A stretch of DNA of 64,000 nucleotides, taken from the NCBI RefSeq assembly GCF_905200055.1, contig NZ_CAJKIS010000002.1, positions 28,082-92,081 of the forward strand. The letters are read 5' to 3'. This stretch comes from an uncultured Fusobacterium sp. Lineage in GTDB: Bacteria; Fusobacteriota; Fusobacteriia; Fusobacteriales; Fusobacteriaceae. Under the pieces are notes generated by a model, which saw only the letters and a list, made by a program, of their open reading frames with translations, had not been told where the DNA came from and made no database searches. The position numbers and the translations under genes are program-made. Of this stretch, positions 8,731-17,755 are shown piece by piece. Each line of letters begins with the position of its first letter. The stretch's first letter is position 1.

Positions 8731-10171
8731 CTTTCAATCTAGAGCAGCTATAATTGAAGATGGAAAAGTGGTTGAAATCCTAGTGGAGCGAGAAGAGGAA
8801 GGAAGAATAAATGGAAGTATTTATAAGGGAAAAGTTGCCAATGTTCTTCCAGGAATGGAATCAGCTTTTGTAAATATAGGATTGGAAAAAAATGGATTCC
8901 TTTATGTAAATGATTTAAGAGAGTTTGAAGAGAAATATTTAGATGGAATTTTGAATAGTAATAGACCAATAGAGGATATTCTAACTGTTGGTGATGAAGT
9001 AGTAGTACAAATTTTAAATGAACCTCGTGGAAATAAGGGAGCAAGAGTAACAACACACTTTACAATACCAGGAAAATATCTGGTATTGATGCCAAATAAT
9101 GATCATATAGCTATTTCTAAAAAAATTAAAGATGAAGAAGAAAGAGAAAGACTAGAAAATATTTTTAAAGATATAAAACCAGAGAATATGGGAGTAATTA
9201 TTAGAACAGCTGCCTATGGAAAAAGTGAGTTCCACTTTGAAAGAGAGATAGAATATCTTGTAAAAAAATGGGAAGATATTGAGAAAAAGATAAAAGGAGC
9301 TAAAATAGGAGAGGTTCTATATAAAGATAATGGAATAGTGACAACTGTATTGAGAGATATCTTTTCAAATGATATAGATGAACTTATAGTTGATAATGAA
9401 GAGGTTTATTGGGAGATAATAGACTATGTAAATGCCTTCAGTGAAAAGACATTAAAAACTAAGATTAAACTATATAGAGATAGTGATGAGAAAGAGATTT
9501 TTGATCTGTATGGAATAAGTGAAGAGATAGAGAAGGCTTTAAATGAAGTTGTATGGCTTGAATGTGGAGGTTATCTTGTAATTCAAAAGACAGAGGCACT
9601 AATAAGTATAGATGTAAATACAGGAAAAAATACAGGTAGTTATAATTTAGAGGAAACAGTTGTAAATACCAATGTAGAGGCAGCTAGAGAGATACCAAGG
9701 CAGTTGAGACTTCGTAACTTTGGTGGAATTATAATAATTGACTTTATTGATATGAGAGTAGAAGAGGATAAAGTTAGAGTTATTGAAGAGCTAGAGAAAA
9801 ATTTACAAAAAGATAGAATTAAAAATAATATAGTGCATTTTACAGATTTAGGTCTTGTTGAGATGACAAGAAAGAGAACTGGAAAACCATTAGCTTACTA
9901 CTATCAAGAGGTATGTCCATATTGTAATGGAACTGGTAAGATAAAATCTCAAGATGCTTTAGTTCATGAGCTTATAAAAGAGATAAAGTTATCTTCAGAT
10001 GATAGGGATATAAGTAAGATAAAAGTTGTACTTTCAAAGAGACTTAAAGAATCTTTTACTGAAGTATATTTTGATATAATGAGAGAATATCTAAAAAATA
10101 AAGGGAAAAGTATAGAACTAGAAGTAGGAACAAATAATGATACTCAATATGAGATAATTCTAGTTAAATAG
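8702..10171 (+). CDS. rng: Ribonuclease E/G family endoribonuclease
   Basis: A 489-residue single-strand-specific endoribonuclease, about the size of RNase G. An S1 RNA-binding domain spans roughly residues 35-120 (GSIYKGKVANVLPGMESAF). Catalytic aspartates lie in SIDVNTG and IIDFIDMR, and a zinc-link CPYCNGTG is near residue 415. It lacks the long C-terminal scaffold of E. coli RNase E. It overlaps the upstream radical SAM gene and is followed by coaD after 10 bases. Confidence 0.93.
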   Translation: MNQIVINIDDFQSRAAIIEDGKVVEILVEREEEGRINGSIYKGKVANVLPGMESAFVNIGLEKNGFLYVNDLREFEEKYLDGILNSNRPIEDILTVGDEVVVQILNEPRGNKGARVTTHFTIPGKYLVLMPNNDHIAISKKIKDEEERERLENIFKDIKPENMGVIIRTAAYGKSEFHFEREIEYLVKKWEDIEKKIKGAKIGEVLYKDNGIVTTVLRDIFSNDIDELIVDNEEVYWEIIDYVNAFSEKTLKTKIKLYRDSDEKEIFDLYGISEEIEKALNEVVWLECGGYLVIQKTEALISIDVNTGKNTGSYNLEETVVNTNVEAAREIPRQLRLRNFGGIIIIDFIDMRVEEDKVRVIEELEKNLQKDRIKNNIVHFTDLGLVEMTRKRTGKPLAYYYQEVCPYCNGTGKIKSQDALVHELIKEIKLSSDDRDISKIKVVLSKRLKESFTEVYFDIMREYLKNKGKSIELEVGTNNDTQYEIILVK

Positions 10172-10181
10172 AGGAGATAAC

Positions 10182-10676
10182 ATGAAAATAGGTGTTTATG
10201 CAGGGAGCTTTGATCCAATAACAAAAGGGCATTATGATGTAATAAAAAAATCTCTTAAAATAACTGATAAACTTATTGTTGCAGTTATGAATAATACTAA
10301 TAAAAAATGTTGGTTTTCTTTAGAAGAGAGAAAAAATATGATAAAACTTTTAGTTGGAGAAGATAGTGATAAAATAGAAGTAAAAAGCTTTGATGGACTT
10401 CTAATTAATTTTATGAAGGAAAATAATGCTGATATAATTATAAGAGGACTGAGAGCTGTATCAGATTATGAATATGAATTAGGCTATGCTTTTGCAAATC
10501 ATGATCTTTCAGATGGAGATGTTGATACAATATTTATTCCAGCAGCAAGAGAATATATGTATTTAAGCTCGAGTTCTGTAAGGGAAGCTGCTATGGTAGG
10601 AGCAAGACTAGATATATTTGTTGATGATAAAATTGCTGAGATAGTGAGGGAAAAAGCAAAAACTATCAAAGGATAG
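10182..10676 (+). CDS. coaD: Phosphopantetheine adenylyltransferase
   Basis: CoaD catalyses the penultimate step of coenzyme A synthesis (4'-phosphopantetheine + ATP to dephospho-CoA). The 164 residues carry the nucleotidyltransferase motif GSFDPITKGH at 8-17 and the second signature SSSSVRE near residue 130. It lies between rng and radA with gaps of about 10 bases, so it is probably part of the same transcript. Confidence 0.97.
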   Translation: MKIGVYAGSFDPITKGHYDVIKKSLKITDKLIVAVMNNTNKKCWFSLEERKNMIKLLVGEDSDKIEVKSFDGLLINFMKENNADIIIRGLRAVSDYEYELGYAFANHDLSDGDVDTIFIPAAREYMYLSSSSVREAAMVGARLDIFVDDKIAEIVREKAKTIKG

Positions 10677-10684
10677 GTGTTGTT

Positions 10685-12076
10685 GTGGCAAAAAATAAAA
10701 GTTTTTATGTATGTAGTGAATGTGGATATAAATCTCCTAAGTGGTTGGGAAAATGTCCTCAATGTAATGAGTGGGGAAGTTTTGAAGAGGAGATAGAAAA
10801 TGTAACTGTTGGAGCTCCTGTAGTGGCAACAACAGCATCAGTAAAAGAGATATCTGAAAAGGTATTTTCCTTTAAAGAGATAAAGCAAGAACAAACAGAT
10901 AGATATATAACAGGAATTGGAGAGTTTGATAGAATTTTAGGTGGAGGGCTACTTCAAGGTGAAGTAGTATTAGTTACTGGGAACCCTGGAATAGGAAAAT
11001 CTACTCTTCTTTTACAAGTAGCTAAAGAGTATACTGCTTATGGAAGTGTAATTTATATTTCAGGTGAGGAGTCGCCTTCTCAAGTAAAAAATAGAGGAGA
11101 GAGATTAAAGATTGAGAGTGATAATCTGTTTTTGATGGCTGAAACAGATATGGCTAATATATATGAGTATCTAATTTCAAAAAAACCTAAAGTTGTAGTT
11201 GTAGATTCTATTCAAACATTATATAATTCAAATATAGACTCAATTCCAGGAACACCTACACAAATTCGAGAATGTACTTTAAAGATCATAGAACTTGCTA
11301 AAAAATATAATATTTCTTTTTTCATTGTTGGACATATAACTAAAGATGGTAAAGTAGCAGGACCTAAGATGTTAGAACATATGGTTGATGCTGTATTTAA
11401 CTTTGAGGGAGAAGAGGGACTCTTTTATAGAATTTTAAGAAGTACTAAAAATAGATTTGGATCAACTAATGAGTTGGCAGTTTTTAGTATGGAAGAAGAT
11501 GGAATGAAAGAGATAAAAAACTCATCTGAATATTTTTTAAGTGAGAGAGATGAAAAAAATGCAGGGAGTATGGTTGTACCTGTATTAGAGGGAACAAAAG
11601 TATTTTTACTTGAGATTCAAACTTTGATAACAGAAACAAGTATAGGAATACCTAAAAGAATAGTTCAAGGTTTTGATAGAAATAGAATTCAAATTTTAAC
11701 AGCAATTGCTGAGAAAAAGATGCACATGGCATTGGGAATGAAAGATCTTTTTGTAAATATTCCTGGAGGATTAAGTATAGCAGATCCAGCAGCAGATTTA
11801 GCTGTATTGATATCTCTTATGTCTGTATATAAAGGGGTAGAAATAAGTCAAAAAATAGCTGCTATCGGAGAATTAGGATTACGTGGAGAGATAAGAAAGG
11901 TTTTCTTTATTGAAAAAAGATTAAGAGAGTTAGAAAAATTAGGCTTTAAAGGTGTATATATTCCAGAAGCTAACAGAAAAGAAATAGAAAAAAATAGTCA
12001 TAAATATAAATTAAAATTAATATATTTAAAAAATTTAGAAGAACTTTTAGAAAGGATGAATAAAGATGGTCAATAA
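10685..12076 (+). CDS. radA: DNA repair protein RadA
   Basis: RadA/Sms is a RecA-like branch-migration helicase in recombination and repair. The 463-residue protein has an N-terminal zinc finger (C10, C13, C24, C27), a Walker A GNPGIGKST at 99-107, the RadA-specific KNRFG motif at 255-259 and a C-terminal Lon-protease-like domain. The start is GTG. It overlaps disA by 11 bases; the radA-disA pairing is also found in Firmicutes, where DisA monitors DNA integrity. Confidence 0.97.
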   Translation: MAKNKSFYVCSECGYKSPKWLGKCPQCNEWGSFEEEIENVTVGAPVVATTASVKEISEKVFSFKEIKQEQTDRYITGIGEFDRILGGGLLQGEVVLVTGNPGIGKSTLLLQVAKEYTAYGSVIYISGEESPSQVKNRGERLKIESDNLFLMAETDMANIYEYLISKKPKVVVVDSIQTLYNSNIDSIPGTPTQIRECTLKIIELAKKYNISFFIVGHITKDGKVAGPKMLEHMVDAVFNFEGEEGLFYRILRSTKNRFGSTNELAVFSMEEDGMKEIKNSSEYFLSERDEKNAGSMVVPVLEGTKVFLLEIQTLITETSIGIPKRIVQGFDRNRIQILTAIAEKKMHMALGMKDLFVNIPGGLSIADPAADLAVLISLMSVYKGVEISQKIAAIGELGLRGEIRKVFFIEKRLRELEKLGFKGVYIPEANRKEIEKNSHKYKLKLIYLKNLEELLERMNKDGQ

Positions 12077-13115
12077 AAAGCTAGAATCAATGTTGATGCA
12101 AATAACTCCAGGAACACCTCTTAGAGATGGAATAGACAATATTCTTGATGGTGGAATAGGTGCTCTTATTGTAGTAGGAATTGATGAAACAGTTGAAAAG
12201 ATGCTCGATGGTGGATTTGTAATAAACTGCGATTATACACCAGAGAGAGTTTTTGAATTAGCTAAAATGGACGGAGCCATAATAGTTGATGACGAATGTA
12301 AAAAAATACTTTATGCTAATGTGCATTTACAAGTTGATAGAAATTATTCATCAGAAGAAAGTGGAACTAGACATAGAACAGCTCAAAGAGCAGGAAAACA
12401 AACAGGAAAACTTGTAATAGCTGTTTCAGAAAGAAAGAAAGTTGTAAGCTTATATAAAGGAGACATAAGATATAAGTTAAAAAATATGTCAGAGATAACA
12501 AGTGAAGCTGCTCAAGCTTTAAAGACTATGGAGAGATATAGATATGTTTTAGATAAATCCTTGGCTAATCTTACAATATTAGAATTAGATGATATTGTAA
12601 CTTTGTATGATGTAGCTCAAGTTCTTCAAAGATTTGAGATGATGAGAAGAATTGATGATGAATTAAAAGGGTATGTTATAGAGCTTGGAACAGAGGGAAG
12701 ATTGATGGATCTTCAACTTAAAGATTTAGAACAAGATATTAACGAGGATATGGAAGAATTTTTAAGTGACTATATGAGCAGTGATTCAACTTATGAAGAT
12801 GTTATGTCACAGATAGCAAATCTTACAAATATAGAGTTACTAGAAATAGAGAACTTTTCTAGTGCTTTAGGATATAGAAAAAGTTATAGCAATTTAGATA
12901 ATAAAATCAGTCCTAAAGGGTATAGAGTTCTTGGAAAGATTAGTAAGTTAACTAAGAAAGATATTGATAAGTTGATAAATACTTATGGAGAGCTTGCATC
13001 TATTCAAGATGCACCTATTGAAGAGTTATCTGATACTAAATTAAGTAAGTTAAAGATAAAAGCTATAAAAAATGGATTGAAGAGATTGAAATACACAGTA
13101 GAATTGGAAAAATAA
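12066..13115 (+). CDS. disA: DNA integrity scanning protein, diadenylate cyclase
   Basis: DisA makes cyclic di-AMP and scans DNA for branched structures. The 349 residues have the DAC domain with DGA at 69-71 and RHR at 102-104, both essential motifs, then a linker and a C-terminal helix-hairpin-helix region containing GYRVLGKISKL. It is translationally coupled to radA by an 11-base overlap. It ends the long run begun upstream of rnc. No ydaO-type c-di-AMP riboswitch was recognised in this window. Confidence 0.96.
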   Translation: MVNKKLESMLMQITPGTPLRDGIDNILDGGIGALIVVGIDETVEKMLDGGFVINCDYTPERVFELAKMDGAIIVDDECKKILYANVHLQVDRNYSSEESGTRHRTAQRAGKQTGKLVIAVSERKKVVSLYKGDIRYKLKNMSEITSEAAQALKTMERYRYVLDKSLANLTILELDDIVTLYDVAQVLQRFEMMRRIDDELKGYVIELGTEGRLMDLQLKDLEQDINEDMEEFLSDYMSSDSTYEDVMSQIANLTNIELLEIENFSSALGYRKSYSNLDNKISPKGYRVLGKISKLTKKDIDKLINTYGELASIQDAPIEELSDTKLSKLKIKAIKNGLKRLKYTVELEK

Positions 13116-13173
13116 AATTTATAAGTTATTTAAATTAAATATGGATAATTCAATTAATATTAAATAAATTTAA

Positions 13174-13202
13174 TTGAAATTTAAAACTAATTATGTTATA
13201 CT
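13174..13202 (+). promoter_or_regulatory. Promoter of the purine salvage operon
   Basis: TTGAAA (13174-13179), 17-bp spacer, TATACT (13197-13202). Transcription would start near 13209, which gives a leader of about 160 bases before the first gene. Confidence 0.75.
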
Positions 13203-13208
13203 TTTAGT

Positions 13209-13345
13209 AAATTTTTAAAAATTAAATATTAAGTAACAATGGCGCCCACAAGAGACTCATTAGGCAGATGTAAATACTGCTCATCTTGCAAGGGTGAAGT
13301 GTGTATGTAAGTTAAAGGTAACCCTTAGAGGTTACCTTTTTTAAT
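13209..13345 (+). ncRNA. Structured 5' leader of the purine operon, candidate riboswitch or attenuator
   Basis: The leader lies between a good promoter and an intrinsic terminator. Its core (13241-13305) is visibly richer in G and C than the surroundings, as expected of structured RNA. Possible pairings are CAAGA (13249-13253) with TCTTG (13284-13288), enclosing GGCAG/CTGCT. AAGGGT (13290-13295) could pair with ACCCTT (13321-13326), part of the terminator stem and loop, so terminator and antiterminator would exclude each other. It does not match the purine, PRPP, guanidine or xanthine riboswitch consensus as I remember them. A 23-codon frame (13239-13310, with four cysteines) exists but lacks a ribosome site. 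Confidence 0.6.
13314..13345 (+). terminator. Terminator/attenuator in the purine operon leader
   Basis: AAAGGTAACC (13314-13323) pairs perfectly with GGTTACCTTT (13330-13339) across a 6-base loop and is followed by TTT. It lies 28 bases upstream of the deaminase start, so it must be read through for expression. Confidence 0.85.
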
Positions 13346-13370
13346 TATTAATTTTTTTTAGGAGGAAGTT

Positions 13371-13865
13371 ATGAATAATTTAGACCACATTAAATACATC
13401 AAAAGATGTATTGAAATCGCAGATGAATCTGTAGCATTAGGAAACCACCCTTTTGGAGCTTTAATAGTTGACAAAGAGGGAAATATTATTGTTGAGTCAG
13501 GGAATATTGAAGTAACAGAAAAAGAGTGTACAGGACACGCTGAAACAACAGCTATGAGAAAAGCTGTAAAACTTTATTCAAGAGAGTTTTTATGGGATTG
13601 TACTCTTTATTCTACAGCTGAACCTTGTTGTATGTGTACAGGAGCTATCTATTGGGGAAATGTAGGAAGAATTGTCTATGGAATAAGTGAAAAACAACTT
13701 TTAGCTTTAACAGGAGCTGATGAAGATAATCCAACTTTTGATATGCCTTGTAGAGAGATTTTAGCAAGAGGACAAAAAAATATAGAGGTAATTGGACCAA
13801 TTGCTGATGAAGAGTTAGCTAAAGAGATAGCGAGAGCTCATATAGGATATTGGGATAATAAATAA
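13371..13865 (+). CDS. Zinc-dependent nucleoside/guanine deaminase
   Basis: A 164-residue member of the cytidine deaminase-like superfamily. The zinc site is HAE (H56, E58) and PCCMC (C86, C89). The family includes guanine deaminase, cytosine deaminase and tRNA adenosine deaminase. The residues around the active site and the location just upstream of an NCS2 purine permease favour a free base or nucleoside (guanine or adenine) as substrate rather than tRNA. AGGAGG lies 6 bases before the ATG. The leader at 13209-13345 presumably controls this gene and the next. Confidence 0.85.
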   Translation: MNNLDHIKYIKRCIEIADESVALGNHPFGALIVDKEGNIIVESGNIEVTEKECTGHAETTAMRKAVKLYSREFLWDCTLYSTAEPCCMCTGAIYWGNVGRIVYGISEKQLLALTGADEDNPTFDMPCREILARGQKNIEVIGPIADEELAKEIARAHIGYWDNK

Positions 13866-13886
13866 TAATTAAAAGGGGAATGAGTG

Positions 13887-15197
13887 ATGGAGAAAAATAA
13901 TTTTATAAAATTCCTTGATGATAAATTTTTAATCTCTGAAAGAGGTGGAAGTATAAAAGGGGAATTTTTTGGGGGATTAACAACTTTTTTAACAATTTCT
14001 TATATTATATTTGTAAATCCTGCTGTTCTTTCATTGACAGGAATGGATAAAGGAGCACTTGTAACAGTTACTTGTATAGCAACAGCAATAGGATCGTTTT
14101 TAGGTGGAATATTAGGTAATGTTCCAATATCTTTAGCTCCTGGAGTTGGATTGAATGCCTTTTTTACATTTACTTTAGTAAAGGGAAATGGAATTCCTTG
14201 GGAAGATGCTTTAGGAGTAGTTTTCTTTTCAGGAGTATTTTATCTGATATTAGCAATTTGTGGGGTTAGAGAAAAGATAATCAACTCTATTCCTCAACAA
14301 CTTTCAATAGCTGCAACAGTAGGAATAGGACTTTTTCTTTCGTTGATAGGATTGAAAAGTATGGGAGTTATAGAAGCTAATCCAGAAACTTTAGTTAAGA
14401 TAGCTCCAGTAACATTACCAGTAGCTCTTTCATTTGCAGGACTGTTTTTAATGTATATCTTAGATATGAAAAAAGTTAGAGGTGGGGTTTTAATAAGTAT
14501 AATAGTAATCTCTATTATTGGAATGTTTTTAGGGGAAGTAGATATTCCAGAGAAACTATTATCATCACCACCAAGTATGACACCATTACTTTTTAAACTA
14601 AATGTTTTTGGAGTATTAAAGGTTAGTCTTTTAGGATCTATCTTCTCATTTATGTTTATAGATCTATTTGACTCTTTAAGTGTGCTTATGTTTACATACA
14701 AAGAGGTTCAGTTTAGAAATGAAGAGGAGAGAAAAAAAGGATTAGGAAGAATGCTTTTAGCTGACTGTTCATCAACTATAATAGGAGCTTTATTAGGAAC
14801 AAGTACAGTTACAACTTATGGAGAATCAATAGCAGGAATAAAAGTTGGAGCTAAGACAGGGCTTGCCTCTATATTCACAGGATTGTTTTTCCTACTTGCT
14901 CTATTTATAGCACCAATAGTTGAGGCTATTCCAGTATTTGCAGTATCACCTGCATTAGTAATTGTTGGTATATTTATGTTTAGAAATATCTCTCAATTAG
15001 ATCTTTCAACTATGAAAGAATCAATACCAGCATTTATGACAATTATATTTATGCCAATGACTCACAGTATAGCTATAGGACTTAGTATAGGATTTATCTC
15101 TTATATTATTATAAATGTAGCTTGTGCAGATTTTAAAAAGATTTCACTTACTATGTGGATTATAGGAATACTTTCAGTAATAAATCTATTAATTTAA
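13887..15197 (+). CDS. NCS2/AzgA-family purine permease
   Basis: A roughly 436-residue inner-membrane transporter with about a dozen hydrophobic segments. PISLAPGVGLNAFFTF near residue 85 is the signature of the AzgA-like branch, which imports adenine, guanine or hypoxanthine by proton symport. A GTG three bases upstream could also serve as start, with AAGGGG in front of both. It is the second gene of the operon with the deaminase: uptake plus deamination feeds purine salvage or catabolism. A terminator follows. Confidence 0.88.
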   Translation: MEKNNFIKFLDDKFLISERGGSIKGEFFGGLTTFLTISYIIFVNPAVLSLTGMDKGALVTVTCIATAIGSFLGGILGNVPISLAPGVGLNAFFTFTLVKGNGIPWEDALGVVFFSGVFYLILAICGVREKIINSIPQQLSIAATVGIGLFLSLIGLKSMGVIEANPETLVKIAPVTLPVALSFAGLFLMYILDMKKVRGGVLISIIVISIIGMFLGEVDIPEKLLSSPPSMTPLLFKLNVFGVLKVSLLGSIFSFMFIDLFDSLSVLMFTYKEVQFRNEEERKKGLGRMLLADCSSTIIGALLGTSTVTTYGESIAGIKVGAKTGLASIFTGLFFLLALFIAPIVEAIPVFAVSPALVIVGIFMFRNISQLDLSTMKESIPAFMTIIFMPMTHSIAIGLSIGFISYIIINVACADFKKISLTMWIIGILSVINLLI

Positions 15198-15207
15198 TAT
15201 ACCTTGA

Positions 15208-15245
15208 GACAAGTAGGGAAATTAAACTTACTTGTCTTTTTTATT
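15208..15245 (+). terminator. Terminator of the purine operon
   Basis: GACAAGTA (15208-15215) pairs with TACTTGTC (15229-15236), followed by TTTTTTTATTT. Confidence 0.85.
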
Positions 15246-15345
15246 TGATGTAAATTAAATCATACTAGAAAATAAAAAAATAATTTGTTATTATAATTAT
15301 AGAATTTTAAATTCGATAAAATATTTTTTAAGGGAGAGAGAAAAT

Positions 15346-17247
15346 ATGGATATGACAAAAGAGCTTTTATTACAAACTGCTGATATGATTTGTGATAATA
15401 CTTTTATCTTTAATCACAAATGGGATATGGAAGCTTGTAATGTACCTGTAAAATTTGATGGAGAGATTCAATGGAATAAGATTCCTTTTGAAGATGAAGA
15501 ATGGGCATTTATGCTAAATAGACATAAATATTGGACTTTTTTAGGTAAAGCTTATCTTCTAACAAAAGATGAAAAATATCTAACTACATTTATAAGACAG
15601 ATGAACTCTTGGATAGATAGTGTTGAACTTGCTAATCCAGAATTTAAAGATTGTGCTCGTACAATAGAAATGGGGCTTAGATGTATTAACTGGATAAAAA
15701 CAATGGAGCTATTTGAAAGAGAGTATAAATTTGATGAAGATTTTAAAGAGAAAGTATATAACTCTTTAAAGGAACAATGTGATATTCTCCTTGAGATCTA
15801 TGATGATTTTAGAACTTTAAGTAACTGGGGAGTTCTTCAAAATTGTGGATTGATAACTTTTGCTTTTTACTATGGGAAATTAGATACAGATTATTTTACA
15901 GTTCCACTAAAAAGATTGGAACATCAATGTAAAATTCAAATACTTCCAGATGGAGTTCATTGGGAGCAATCTCCTATGTATCAAAATGAAGTTTTAAATT
16001 GTCTTTTAGAAACAGCAGTACAATTTAAACATCATAATATGGAGATTCCTCAATTTATTAGAGAAAGTATAAGAAAAATAGGATTTTCAAACTTTGCTAT
16101 GAAAAAACCAAACCATCATCAACCAATGCAAGGGGATAGTGACGATACAGATTTAAGAGATATAATTACAAGATGTGCAGCAGTTTTAGAAGATGAGGAG
16201 CTTAAATTTGGTGGATTTGAAGAGATAGATTTTGAATCAATTTGGGAATTAGATAAAAAAAGTATAGAGAACTATTCGAAATTACAAGCTAAAAAACCAG
16301 ACTATACATCAGTAGCTTTACAAAATAGTGGTAATTTTTATCTACGTGACTCTTTTGATGAAAAGGGAAATTATCTATGGTTTACTTGTGGATCAATAGG
16401 AAGTGGACATGGACATGGAGATATGTTACACTTTGATCTGACTTATAAAGGAGAAGATTTTCTTATTGACTCAGGAAGATATACTTATGTAGAGGGAAAT
16501 GAAACTAGAATAGAGTTAAAAAATAACTACTCACATAATACAATAATAATGGATAATCAACTATTTTCAAAATTTAATGGTTCTTGGGGAATAGGAAAAA
16601 CACCTCTTCCATTAAACTCAATGTATAAATTTGATGATAAGTTTGATTATGTAGAGGGTGGACATTTAGGGTATTTAGATCAACCTACTCCTGCTGTATC
16701 AAATAGAAAAATATTCTATATTAAACCAGATTTATGGGTAGTTGTAGATGAATTTTTAACAAGAGGAGAGCATAGTTACAAACAATTTTTTAATTTAGAT
16801 TCAGATGTTAAAGCTGAGCTAGAAGAAAATCATGCAATCTTGAAAAAAGAGAATACTCTTCATATGAAATGGAGTGACAGTGTAAAATTAAGTAGGAAAG
16901 ATATACAAATTTCAAAAGAGTATAACACACTACAAAAATCTACTAGAATAGAAAGTGAAACTTCATTTGTAGAAAATGCAATTTTATTTACAGTAATATC
17001 ACCAGAGAATTTAGAAGTTGAAAAAATTCAAGTTAGAAGAGGAAATTTAGATTTAGTTGGTGAAGATGAAGCTAAAGCTATTAGAGTAAAAATTTCAGAA
17101 GACAGAGAAATAATCTTCCTTAACTCTACTAGAGAGGTAGCAGCTCAAAAGAAAACTTATCTATTAGATGGAGTTTTATTCTATGGTAAAACAGGATTTA
17201 TAGATATAAATAAAGGAGAAAAGGAACTACATATTTTTAAATATTAA
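15346..17247 (+). CDS. Heparinase II/III-family polysaccharide lyase, apparently cytoplasmic
   Basis: A 633-residue uronate-polymer lyase homologue. The N-terminal (alpha/alpha) toroid carries SNWGVLQNCG (159-168) and HWEQSPMYQNE (205-215). The C-terminal heparinase II/III domain carries GHGHGDMLHF (354-363), DSGRYTYVEG and SHNTIIMD. These contain the usual catalytic Asn, Tyr and His residues. There is no signal peptide, so it probably acts on imported oligosaccharides from host glycosaminoglycans, releasing 4,5-unsaturated uronates. It is a single gene with its own AGGGAGAG site and a terminator; no sugar transporter is adjacent. kdgK and kdgA at 42.7-44.4 kb could handle downstream products. 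The exact substrate (heparan, chondroitin or alginate type) cannot be told. Confidence 0.85.
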   Translation: MDMTKELLLQTADMICDNTFIFNHKWDMEACNVPVKFDGEIQWNKIPFEDEEWAFMLNRHKYWTFLGKAYLLTKDEKYLTTFIRQMNSWIDSVELANPEFKDCARTIEMGLRCINWIKTMELFEREYKFDEDFKEKVYNSLKEQCDILLEIYDDFRTLSNWGVLQNCGLITFAFYYGKLDTDYFTVPLKRLEHQCKIQILPDGVHWEQSPMYQNEVLNCLLETAVQFKHHNMEIPQFIRESIRKIGFSNFAMKKPNHHQPMQGDSDDTDLRDIITRCAAVLEDEELKFGGFEEIDFESIWELDKKSIENYSKLQAKKPDYTSVALQNSGNFYLRDSFDEKGNYLWFTCGSIGSGHGHGDMLHFDLTYKGEDFLIDSGRYTYVEGNETRIELKNNYSHNTIIMDNQLFSKFNGSWGIGKTPLPLNSMYKFDDKFDYVEGGHLGYLDQPTPAVSNRKIFYIKPDLWVVVDEFLTRGEHSYKQFFNLDSDVKAELEENHAILKKENTLHMKWSDSVKLSRKDIQISKEYNTLQKSTRIESETSFVENAILFTVISPENLEVEKIQVRRGNLDLVGEDEAKAIRVKISEDREIIFLNSTREVAAQKKTYLLDGVLFYGKTGFIDINKGEKELHIFKY

Positions 17248-17253
17248 AAAATC

Positions 17254-17285
17254 AGGGGTAGAAAATCTACCCCTCTTATTTTTTA
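17254..17285. terminator. Bidirectional terminator between lyase and dfrA
   Basis: AGGGGTAGA (17254-17262) and TCTACCCCT (17266-17274) form a 9-bp stem with a 3-base loop. A and T runs on both sides let it serve the two convergent units. Confidence 0.8.
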
Positions 17286-17755
17286 TAAATTGTTGCAGTA
17301 AAATCATTGTATTCAGTAGAAGAAAATAATTTGTAACCAAATTTTTCTACATCTGGGAAATATAGTGGATTAGTAGCAGGTGCTACTTCAACATGAGATT
17401 TTAATTTTGAGATATAGATCTCATCAATCTCATAATTTTCTAGATAATATTTATATATTGTATATCCACCACAGATAAATATATCCTTTCCACTATCTTC
17501 GTATTGTTTCATAATATCCTCTAATCTACTTTCTAGAGTTAAAACAATAACCTCTCTATTTTTTTTCATTAGATTGATAGGAACATATTTAGCAGTATTT
17601 TCTCCAAAAAGAACAACATTACCAATAGTTTTAGATTTGTAATATTGTAACTCCTCCATAGAGTGCCACAAAAGTCCATTACCAGTAGGAACTTTATCTC
17701 CTATTAGATTATTTTCTCCAACACAAACTATCATTTTTAATTTAGGTTTACTCAT
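17276..17755 (-). CDS. folA: Dihydrofolate reductase
   Basis: DHFR regenerates tetrahydrofolate, which is oxidised by thymidylate synthase. The 159 residues show NNLIGDK near the N-terminus, the substrate-site segment GLLWHSMEELQYYK with the acidic E35 aligned to the catalytic Asp/Glu, and ICGGYTIY for NADPH binding. The loop before LLW is longer than in E. coli. It overlaps thyA by one base (TAATG), a compact dTMP-synthesis operon. Confidence 0.9.
   Translation of the reverse strand: MSKPKLKMIVCVGENNLIGDKVPTGNGLLWHSMEELQYYKSKTIGNVVLFGENTAKYVPINLMKKNREVIVLTLESRLEDIMKQYEDSGKDIFICGGYTIYKYYLENYEIDEIYISKLKSHVEVAPATNPLYFPDVEKFGYKLFSSTEYNDFTATIYKK

Noticed and set aside
13241..13305. Possible SRP (4.5S) RNA, because of the GGCAGATG string
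   Set aside because: The SRP core (GTCAGGTCCGGAAGGAAGCAGC-like part) is absent, and the length and terminator position do not fit.
13239..13310. 23-codon frame with four cysteines in the purine leader
   Set aside because: It has no ribosome-binding site and uses GC-rich codons unlike the rest of the window; the region is better explained as structured RNA. Mentioned only in the leader entry.
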